This document shows, one piece after another, positions 1 to 6,340 of a stretch of 46,440 nucleotides of DNA (its first letter is position 1; each line of letters starts with the position of its first letter). The notes beneath the pieces were generated by a model. The model saw nothing but the letters and a program-made list of their open reading frames with translations, was not told the origin of the DNA and ran no database searches. The translations under genes and the position numbers were made by a program. The DNA is from a bacterium (GTDB lineage Bacteria; Planctomycetota; Planctomycetia; Planctomycetales; Planctomycetaceae), in assembly GCA_016124895.1 (NCBI GenBank), contig WGMU01000129.1, positions 1 through 46,440 on the forward strand. Direction: 5' to 3'.

Positions 1-125
1 AGCGTCGTCGCGAGAATCGTCGAGGCCGCGATCAGCTCAAGCAGATTGACTCCAGCGCGTCGGTGGCGATCCGGACTCGCTGCCGAATGACTGGCTTGCC
101 GACGATGTCCACTGACCGGCCTCAT
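1..125 (-). CDS. GspI-like pseudopilin, partial (cut by window start)
   Basis: This is the 5' end of a gene read leftward out of the window; about 41 codons are visible. From an ATG at 125 (GTG at 131 is an in-frame alternative) the product has a basic leader followed by GVNLLELIAASTILATTL. That is a class III signal peptide: a prepilin-peptidase site after Gly, Glu at mature position 5, and then a hydrophobic helix. The product is therefore an inner-membrane pseudopilin of a type II secretion or type IV pilus-like machine. It begins 42 bp after the GspH-like gene and is the last visible member of that operon. GspI is suggested by the position after a GspH-like gene, but the globular domain lies outside the window. 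Confidence 0.75.
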   Translation of the reverse strand, partial: MRPVSGHRRQASHSAASPDRHRRAGVNLLELIAASTILATT

Positions 126-167
126 TGCCACGCCTTTTCGGAAGATTGCCTGGAAGGTTGTTCGGCG

Positions 168-680
168 TCAGGACGATGTGTTTTCCGTCACGATGACTGA
201 GCCGATCAATGGCAGCACCTGCACCTGCCAGCTTCGATGCGGACCGCGAAGCTGCAGCGTCACAGCGCGGTCAGCCTGTCCTTCAAAATTGAATTCGACG
301 GTCGCGGAATCACCGCTGGCTGTCATCTCTGTGGGAAAGATTCGCGGTTCGCCGATCGTTTCACCGCGTCCCGAGCGGGCTTCCGCTGAAGAGCCAGCCA
401 CAATTTCGTAACCGGTCCATGAGCCCGCACTGCTGCCGGTCATCAGGACCGTATACGGCAGACCCGTGCGAATGGCTTCGCGGCGGGCAAGCTGTATGTC
501 CAGCCACAACTGGTGAGCCTCGGTCCGGGCACCGAAATCTCCAAACACAGCCCGGCCGTAACGACCGACGACGGCCGTCGACAGGATACCCACCAGCGTC
601 ACAACGACGAGAAGTTCCAGAAGAGTCACTCCTCGCCGCTGCGGACTTCGCGGGCCGGGCTGGTCACGTTGCATGGACAT
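168..680 (-). CDS. GspH-like pseudopilin
   Basis: The 170-residue product has a type IV pilin-like N-terminus. A short basic leader ends in RRG, followed by VTLLELLVVVTLVGILSTAVV with Glu at mature position 5, so it should be cleaved by prepilin peptidase and inserted in the inner membrane. The remainder, with LWLDIQLARREAIRTG after the helix and a beta-rich C-terminus, matches the GspH/FimT style of minor pseudopilin. The start chosen is ATG 680 (MSMQRDQPG); ATG 674 is a close alternative. A longer upstream reading would run back through the neighbouring gene in another frame and is unlikely. It is the fifth gene downstream of the receiver protein in the pseudopilin operon. Confidence 0.8.
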   Translation of the reverse strand: MSMQRDQPGPRSPQRRGVTLLELLVVVTLVGILSTAVVGRYGRAVFGDFGARTEAHQLWLDIQLARREAIRTGLPYTVLMTGSSAGSWTGYEIVAGSSAEARSGRGETIGEPRIFPTEMTASGDSATVEFNFEGQADRAVTLQLRGPHRSWQVQVLPLIGSVIVTENTSS

Positions 681-700
681 CACCGTACAGAGGAGTCCGC

Positions 701-1039
701 TTACTGAGCCCGGTTCTTGCTGTTCAGCGTGTATTTCGCACTGGTCAACGGATTTGTCGGGATACCGTCCGGGAAGTAGTTCGAGTCGGCTCCGATATCC
801 GTCAGGTTCGCTTTCGGATACGAGCCTTTTTCGAAGTACCAGCGTTCGACGGCGGCGTTGATTTCTGCAATGTTCTGCTTGTGAGCGTTCTGCTTGGCGG
901 CGTCGGCCGACACCGAGATGCGCGGAATCACGACGACGGCGATGATGCCGAGAATCGTGACGACCGCGAGCAGTTCCAGCAGCGAGAAGCCGGCTCGTCG
1001 CTGACGTCCCTTTTGACCTGTGCGATAAATCGTGACCAT
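701..1039 (-). CDS. Type II secretion GspG-like pseudopilin (copy B)
   Basis: The 112-residue product has the leader RRAG then FSLLELLAVVTILGIIAVV (Glu at mature position 5). A short amphipathic helix follows (NIAEINAAVERWYFEKGSYP) and then the segment DIGADSNYFPDGIP. This is a small major-pseudopilin-like protein that would polymerise into a periplasmic pseudopilus. The start at ATG 1039 is supported by an upstream GAGAGGGG ribosome-binding site; longer readings lack one. It is a paralogue of the gene at 1239-1601: both share the W-F-x-x-x-G-x-(Y/W)-P and DIG-(A/S)-(D/N)-S-(N/D)-YFPDG-(I/L)-P patterns. A gap of about 200 bp, larger than elsewhere in the operon, separates the two copies, so the downstream genes may have separate expression. 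Confidence 0.82.
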   Translation of the reverse strand: MVTIYRTGQKGRQRRAGFSLLELLAVVTILGIIAVVVIPRISVSADAAKQNAHKQNIAEINAAVERWYFEKGSYPKANLTDIGADSNYFPDGIPTNPLTSAKYTLNSKNRAQ

Positions 1040-1238
1040 GGTTTGCCCCTCTCGAAATTCGAGTTCTGACGATGAAGCACACGGTGCTACCAGTTGCCCG
1101 CGCGCCGTTGAAGGTGTCTGCGACCACATGGCCGATCACCGGCTGCGATGACGCAATAGTGTCAGCTTAGGTCGCTGACGTGTTTGTGCCTGAGAATTGA
1201 TCCCTCACGTTCCGCGGGAGATTCCTCGTCAGGGTGGC

Positions 1239-1601
1239 TCATCGTGCGTGGTCGTGCGCAACGACCTGCTCGGTCGACCTGTCAAAGCGGTACTCCGCTC
1301 CGTCAACCGGGCAGGTTGGCAATCCGTCCGGGAAGTAGTCGCTGTTGCTGCCGATGTCGCTTAGATCGCGAGCCGGCCAGGTGCCGCGATTCCGAAACCA
1401 GAGCTGCGTCTGCACGTCGATATTCCCGCGTTGGACGTCGCAGGCCGTCGCCTTCGTCGTTTGCGACTGGTTCCCAATCCGCGGCAGAGCAATGATCGCG
1501 ATGATCCCCATGATCGCGATCACAGCCAGCAGTTCGAGCATTGAAAACCCGCTGCGCTGCCGGCGGCCGTTGCACCGTTTCATGTTTCGAGGAAGACTCA
1601 T
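1239..1601 (-). CDS. Type II secretion GspG-like pseudopilin (copy A)
   Basis: The 120-residue product has a basic leader (KRCNGRRQRSG) and the class III signal FSMLELLAVIAIMGIIAIIALP with Glu5. The periplasmic part includes NIDVQTQLWFRNRGTWP and DIGSNSDYFPDGLPTCP, closely parallel to copy B at 701-1039. The ATG at 1601 overlaps the stop of the GspF-like gene by one base (TGATG), which supports this start and suggests translational coupling; ATG 1583 is an in-frame alternative. The function inferred from the family is a pseudopilus subunit assembled by the GspE/GspF machinery encoded just upstream. Two cysteines (one after NQSQTTKATA, one in LPTCP) are absent from copy B. Confidence 0.82.
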   Translation of the reverse strand: MSLPRNMKRCNGRRQRSGFSMLELLAVIAIMGIIAIIALPRIGNQSQTTKATACDVQRGNIDVQTQLWFRNRGTWPARDLSDIGSNSDYFPDGLPTCPVDGAEYRFDRSTEQVVAHDHAR

Positions 1602-2752
1602 CAGTGGTTCATCGCTCCGATCATGTCGAACATCGGCAGGTAAACTGCCAGCAGGATGCCGCCGATCGAGATGGCCAGGCCGATCGTCATTACGGGTTCG
1701 ATTGCTCCGGTCAGCAGGGCGGTATAGCGATCAACTTCGCGCCGCAGGTGCTGCCGAATGTGCTGCGTCGCGGCCGGCAGCGTGCCGGTTCGCTCGCCGA
1801 TAATCACCAACTGTGTGACGACCGGCGGGAAGATGTCCGCGCGTTTTTCCAGTTCGCGACTGAAGCGCTCACCGCGCAGAATGGCCGACTGCAGTTCCTC
1901 GACGCTGTCCCGGACAAGGCGGCTGCTGACAGCCTTGCTGGTGTGCGGCAGCGCATCGGCAAGGTTGAAGCCTGATTCCATCAGATTGCCAAGAACGTCG
2001 GTGAACTGCAGCAGCGCGACGCTCCTCAGCCAGGATTCCAGAATCGGCACCTTGAATGCAATGCGTTCGATCAACTGACGCCCGGCCGGTTGTCGCCAGG
2101 TCGAGATCAGCGCGGCAGCGAGACCGACGAGTCCGAGCGCGATCGCCCAGCCATACGTCGTCAGCAGTCGGCCGACTTCGATCAGAAACTGCGTAATCGC
2201 TGGCAGCTCTGCGCCGGAATCCGAATACATCTTCTCGAACGTCGGCACGACGTACAGCAGCATAAAGGTCAGCGCTCCCGCCCCGGCCGTGGCCAGCAGG
2301 CACGGGTAGCTCAGCTTCTTGACGATCGTCGCTCGGATATTCGCTCCGTTTTCAAGCTGCGAAGCAATGCGGGCAATCGTGTCGCTCAGCGCCCCCGACC
2401 GTTCACCGATCCGGATCTGATTGACCATCAGCTCGCTGAAGCTCTGTGGCCATTCGCTCATCGCGGCACTGAGTGTCGAGCCACGCGTCACGTGCCGGGC
2501 CATCGACTCGAACAGGTCGCGATAACGCTTCAGTGACTTCTCTTCACACAGCGTTTCGAGCGTCTTCGCCAGCGAGAGCCCGTTGGCCAGCAGCGTCGCC
2601 AGGTTCCGGAAGATATAGACCAGATCCTTACGCCGGATTCTGACAGCCGCCCCGCCGCCGACCTGAATCTCTGACAGCCTCTGCAACAGACCTTCCAGTC
2701 CCTGCTTCTTCTGCTTCTGTGCTCGGTGCGGAATCGTCAGTGAGGACGCCAT
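1601..2752 (-). CDS. Type II secretion / type IV pilus inner-membrane protein, GspF/PilC family
   Basis: The 383-residue polytopic inner-membrane platform protein has two T2SSF domains. The first, about residues 45-170, has FRNLATLLANGLSLAKTLETL and later RSGALSDTIARIASQLE. The second, about 245-370, has QFTDVLGNLMESGFNLADAL and GERTGTLPAATQHI. Each is followed by a hydrophobic hairpin (about 150-215 and 350-378). It couples the GspE ATPase to pseudopilin polymerisation. The cytoplasmic N-terminal extension is short, so the protein is slightly shorter than enterobacterial GspF (about 400 residues). It starts 16 bp after gspE and overlaps the next pseudopilin start by one base. Confidence 0.93.
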   Translation of the reverse strand: MASSLTIPHRAQKQKKQGLEGLLQRLSEIQVGGGAAVRIRRKDLVYIFRNLATLLANGLSLAKTLETLCEEKSLKRYRDLFESMARHVTRGSTLSAAMSEWPQSFSELMVNQIRIGERSGALSDTIARIASQLENGANIRATIVKKLSYPCLLATAGAGALTFMLLYVVPTFEKMYSDSGAELPAITQFLIEVGRLLTTYGWAIALGLVGLAAALISTWRQPAGRQLIERIAFKVPILESWLRSVALLQFTDVLGNLMESGFNLADALPHTSKAVSSRLVRDSVEELQSAILRGERFSRELEKRADIFPPVVTQLVIIGERTGTLPAATQHIRQHLRREVDRYTALLTGAIEPVMTIGLAISIGGILLAVYLPMFDMIGAMNH

Positions 2753-2768
2753 AATCTTCGCGCTGCCT

Positions 2769-4439
2769 TTACGTTGAGAGCTTGTAGTAGACCTCTTCGA
2801 CCGTGGTCAGCCCGGCAAGCGCCTGCTGCATTCCGGCCTGCGGCAGCACGGTCATTCCGTCTGCCATTGCCAGTTCACGCAGCTTCGAGGTTGGCAGCCC
2901 GGCTTCGATGCCTTTCTCCAGTTCCATCGAGACCTGCATGATTTCGTAGATCGGAATGCGGCCGATGAAGCCCGTGCCCAGGCACTTCTTGCAGCCGACA
3001 CCGCGGTAAAACTTCGCACCGGCGGGCAGCGAGCGGCCTTCGAGCAGGTATTCGAGCATCCGCGGATTCGGCTCGTTTTCCTCGCGGCAGTACGGGCAGA
3101 TCTTCCGCAGCAGTCGCTGAGCCATTGAGGCCAGCAGTGCGCCGGCGATCTTGAAATGATCGAGGCCCAGGTCGTTCAATCGAGTCACTGCGCCGACGGC
3201 GTCGTTCGTATGCAGCGTGCTGATCAGCAGGTGCCCGGTCAGAGCCGCCTGAACCGCCGCCGTTGCTGTTTCGTGATCGCGGATTTCGCCGACCAGAATG
3301 ACATCCGGATCCTGACGCATCAGATACTTGAGCCCGTTGGCAAAGCCCATTCCGTGCTCATTGTTGGCCTGCACCTGATTGATGCCCGGCAGCCGGAACT
3401 CGACCGGGTCCTCAATCGTCGACACGTTCTTCTCGTTCGAGTCGATGCTGGTCAGCATTGTGTACATCGTCGTTGTCTTACCGGACCCGGTCGGCCCGGT
3501 AACGACGATCATGCCGTATGGCTTTGCGATCAGCTCGCGGCATGTATCGATCTCCTTCGGAGCCATGCCGAGCGACTCGAACCCATAGTCCTTGTTGCTT
3601 TCGTCGAGTACGCGCATGACGACCTTTTCGCCATCGACGCACGGAATGCAGCTCACGCGGAAGCTGGCCCGCTGACCGTTTTCATTGACGGTCAGATTGC
3701 CGTCCTGAGGTCGCCGTTTCTCCGTCGTGTCCATATCGGCCATGACCTTAATGCGGCCGATGACGGCTTCTTCGCTGTCGTTCGGGACAGTCATCACCTG
3801 CTGCAGCTCGCCATCGACGCGGTAGCGGATTCGCATCTGCGGTTTGTGCGGTTCGAGATGAATGTCGCTGGCGCCGGCATTGACGGCCCCCATCAGAATC
3901 GATTTGACGAGCCGAACGACCGGAGCTTCCTCGTCGCGAGCCGCTTCGATCTGCAGCTCACCGGCGTCGCGCGCGGCTTCGAGTTCTGCGACGCGAATAT
4001 CAACGGCGGTCTGTCGGGCGGTGACACGTTCGTCGAAGCCGCGATCGAGCACCTGCAGGATGTCTTCCCGCAGCGCGATGGCCGGGTCGATCTTGTAACC
4101 CGTGAGCAGCTCGACTTCGGAAATCGCCTCAATGTCGTCAGGCGCTTCCATTGCCAGCAGCATCCAGCTCTGCCGGACGCGGATCGGCACGACGCGGCGA
4201 GTTCGTGCAAAGTGTTCCGGCACCAGGCGGACGATCTGCGCGGGGATATCTTCCGCACTGATGTTTTCGTACGGAACTTCAAACTGCTCGGACAGCGCAC
4301 TTCCAAGCTGCGGCCGCGTCACCCAGCCGCGGCTGAGCAGGATTTCGCCAAGCAGTCCGCGCGTCGCCAGCGCTTCCTGAAGCTGCTCGGCGGTGAGCTG
4401 CCCGCGGTCGATCAGAATGTCGCCCAGACGGCCTGCCAT
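2769..4439 (-). CDS. Type II secretion / type IV pilus assembly ATPase, GspE/PilB family
   Basis: The 556-residue hexameric ATPase powers pseudopilus assembly at the inner membrane. Visible motifs are Walker A GPTGSGKT (315-322), Walker B ILVGEIRD (381-388), the His box HLLISTLHTNDA (403-414), and the tetracysteine zinc motif CPYC (448-451) with CKKC (483-486). The N-terminus carries two nearly adjacent repeats, RLGDILIDRG...L..AL (about 4-27) and LLGEILLSRG...L..AL..Q (29-52). These resemble the paired motifs of the MshEN domain that binds c-di-GMP, though the usual spacer is almost absent. The start at ATG 4439 is 6 bp from the upstream receiver gene stop, so the two are probably co-transcribed. 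GspE versus PilB cannot be settled by sequence alone; the short pseudopilins nearby favour a type II-like system. Confidence 0.95.
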   Translation of the reverse strand: MAGRLGDILIDRGQLTAEQLQEALATRGLLGEILLSRGWVTRPQLGSALSEQFEVPYENISAEDIPAQIVRLVPEHFARTRRVVPIRVRQSWMLLAMEAPDDIEAISEVELLTGYKIDPAIALREDILQVLDRGFDERVTARQTAVDIRVAELEAARDAGELQIEAARDEEAPVVRLVKSILMGAVNAGASDIHLEPHKPQMRIRYRVDGELQQVMTVPNDSEEAVIGRIKVMADMDTTEKRRPQDGNLTVNENGQRASFRVSCIPCVDGEKVVMRVLDESNKDYGFESLGMAPKEIDTCRELIAKPYGMIVVTGPTGSGKTTTMYTMLTSIDSNEKNVSTIEDPVEFRLPGINQVQANNEHGMGFANGLKYLMRQDPDVILVGEIRDHETATAAVQAALTGHLLISTLHTNDAVGAVTRLNDLGLDHFKIAGALLASMAQRLLRKICPYCREENEPNPRMLEYLLEGRSLPAGAKFYRGVGCKKCLGTGFIGRIPIYEIMQVSMELEKGIEAGLPTSKLRELAMADGMTVLPQAGMQQALAGLTTVEEVYYKLST

Positions 4440-4445
4440 GTTGAA

Positions 4446-5024
4446 TCATTCCTGACGTCGAATCTGCAAGTGGTCTTCCCGGGCCTCGGCTGTCTTTGCT
4501 GCGGCAAGTTCCGCGGTAATCGCCTGATCGATCGCGGCCAGCACGCGTGCCTCGTCCTGTTTCGCCAGCCCGTCGTCCGTTGGTGAAGCTGTTGCTACTT
4601 TCGACCCGGCGCCGATTCCGGGCTCGGAACTGATTTCCGGCTGCGGTTCGATACCGTCGAACAGGCGCGCGACTTTCTGCTCGAGCGCCAGCGGGTCGTA
4701 CGGAGTCAGCAGGTAATCCCGAGCACCGTTCTTCCAGGCTCGTTCGACGCGCTCCAGTTCGGCGTCGGCTGACAGTGCCAGGACAGGAATCTCGGACGTG
4801 CCCTGGTCGCTGGCGAATTGTTCCAGCAATCCGAATCCGTCGAGGTCTTCCGAGTCAAAGTTCAGCAGGATGGCATGCGGAATCGAACGGTCGATCGCCT
4901 GCCAGACTGCGACAACCGTCGTCGATACCGTAACTCGATAACCGAGCAGCTCCAGCCGATAACTCGTCACGTCGGCCATCAGCGGGTCATCTTCGATCAG
5001 CAGAATTCTCAACCCGGTCTGCAT
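4446..5024 (-). CDS. Degenerate response-regulator receiver protein, first gene of the pseudopilin operon
   Basis: The 192-residue protein has a single receiver domain (about 4-123) and then a 70-residue Ala/Glu-rich tail without a DNA-binding domain. The fold signature is clear: RILLIEDDPLM with acidic residues E11/D12, a Ser switch (S85) and ARDYLLTPYDP. However, aligning LLNFDSEDLDGF to the usual LLDxxLPxMDGF puts Asn (N55) at the phospho-acceptor Asp, and the conserved Lys of KP is Thr (T107). It is therefore probably not phosphorylated in the normal way, although D57 is nearby. The ATG at 5024 was chosen because the receiver fold begins there; upstream in-frame residues look random. It lies 6 bp before gspE, suggesting a regulatory or scaffolding role for the ATPase (inference). 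Confidence 0.85.
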   Translation of the reverse strand: MQTGLRILLIEDDPLMADVTSYRLELLGYRVTVSTTVVAVWQAIDRSIPHAILLNFDSEDLDGFGLLEQFASDQGTSEIPVLALSADAELERVERAWKNGARDYLLTPYDPLALEQKVARLFDGIEPQPEISSEPGIGAGSKVATASPTDDGLAKQDEARVLAAIDQAITAELAAAKTAEAREDHLQIRRQE

Positions 5025-5412
5025 GGTTTGAGTCCGTTGGTACGACTGTCGGTTGCTGGCTGGCGAAACGCTGATGTCCAATGACGACGTCTTGCTACGG
5101 CGTCGCGAATTGAAGCGACCCCGGCGCGCAGTCCGCCATCTTTCGCTGGAACGTGGGACAGCTCTTTTGAACCGGCAACCGAATTCGGTCGCGTGAGGCG
5201 AAACGGCAACGCCTGCTGCCGGAACAAAACGCAGCATCGTCGAGGCCCGCGGTGGACTCTGAGGCGAATCCCTGAACGATCCACGAAGTCTCTTGCGGCG
5301 ACGCATTTGGTCGTCCTCCGGCGTGCGGACAACCTACGAGAGACTGGAAGGTTGCGGTCCGTGCGTGGTGTTGCGGACGCTGTCGCGCCTTTCGGTTCCG
5401 GGAGCGCTTCCG
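5025..5412. other. Divergent intergenic region
   Basis: About 390 bp separate the divergent starts of the receiver gene (5024, leftward) and the lipoprotein gene (5413, rightward). It must hold both promoters. No convincing gene, repeat or clear promoter was recognised. Open frames through it on either strand have no family-like sequence. Confidence 0.5.
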
Positions 5413-6195
5413 ATGGTCTGGAGATTTCTCACAGTCACGATGCTGCTGGTGCTGAGCATTGCTGGTTGCAATCGATCGACGCAATCCGGACCGTCGGTCG
5501 CCAACACCGGTGAGTCTCTCGTCGGCGACTCGTCCGCAGACGACGCAGCGGTTGTGGCTGCCGAGTCCGGTTCCGGGCCGGCGCCCGAATCCACTCCGGC
5601 GTCGGATCAACCGGTCGCGTCCATTCCGGCAACGACGAGCGATATGACCCAAGATGCGTTCGCTCCACCATTCCCGGAAAACATCGACTTCTTTTCGCCA
5701 CAAATCCTCGAGTCGATCGAACAGCCGCCTGTGCCGGCAATCGCTGCCGTCGAGTCCGCCGCCGAAGAACTCGCGAAACTCGATCTGCTCATTATTGGCT
5801 TCGTGCAGGTCGAGGGTGAGTCGCCAAAGGCCATGCTGCATCTGAACGGGAAGCTGGAAATCGTCGCGGCTGGAGAGCTGCTCGGCGACCTGGAGATTGT
5901 CGGTGTCGACGAACCGCGTGTCAGCGTGCGGCATGCCAATCAACAACTGGAATTCGCTCTCTGCCATCAGTCGCCCGCCGGAGTGAGCGTCGCACAGGAG
6001 CAGCGTTCACAGAGTCCCTCTCGGCGGCGTGGGGCGTGGTCGCAGAACGGGAACCGCGGAGCAGACGACACGGACGGGCGATTGCCGATTCCCGTCGACT
6101 TCGCCGCGCTGCCGACCATGCCGTTACCTCCGCTGGTCGACCTGCCGCAGATCAATCAGCCTGACCTGCCTCAGATCGAAGCAGTGCCGCGTTGA
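5413..6195 (+). CDS. Lipoprotein with a GspC/PilP-like periplasmic domain
   Basis: The 260-residue product starts at ATG 5413, where GGGAG lies about nine bases upstream. A lipoprotein signal ends in LSIAGC, so the mature protein should be lipidated on Cys19. A Ser/Ala/Pro-rich linker follows. A compact domain at about 145-192 has the pattern LLIIGFVQVEGESPKAML, NGKLEIVAAGELLGDLEI and VGVDEPRVSVRH, ending in LEFAL. This resembles the small HR/PilP domain of GspC and PilP, which bridges inner-membrane platform and secretin. The C-terminus is Pro/Leu-rich with repeated LPQI. It is divergent from the gspE/gspF/pseudopilin operon, which supports a secretion-machine role by inference. Identification of the domain is by pattern only. 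Confidence 0.6.
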   Translation: MVWRFLTVTMLLVLSIAGCNRSTQSGPSVANTGESLVGDSSADDAAVVAAESGSGPAPESTPASDQPVASIPATTSDMTQDAFAPPFPENIDFFSPQILESIEQPPVPAIAAVESAAEELAKLDLLIIGFVQVEGESPKAMLHLNGKLEIVAAGELLGDLEIVGVDEPRVSVRHANQQLEFALCHQSPAGVSVAQEQRSQSPSRRRGAWSQNGNRGADDTDGRLPIPVDFAALPTMPLPPLVDLPQINQPDLPQIEAVPR

Positions 6196-6340
6196 ATTCT
6201 GAAGTTTGTGACTCTCCGATTGAACTTCTCACTCGTTGAATTCTGCACCTGGCACGTCACTGAAATCGAACGTCTCGATCTTACGGTCAGTCATCACTGA
6301 TGCTGAAACTCGAATGTCGGGCACCCTGATGAGCTGTTCC

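Noticed and set aside
168-1139. A 323-residue minus-strand reading fused to the GspH-like protein
   Set aside because: Its first 150 residues are a shadow of the GspG-like gene in another frame; the real gene starts at ATG 680 with a proper prepilin leader.
3156-4586. A 476-codon plus-strand open frame opposite gspE
   Set aside because: It is a GC-rich shadow of the clear GspE gene, with no family-like sequence and an excess of Arg, Asp and His codons.
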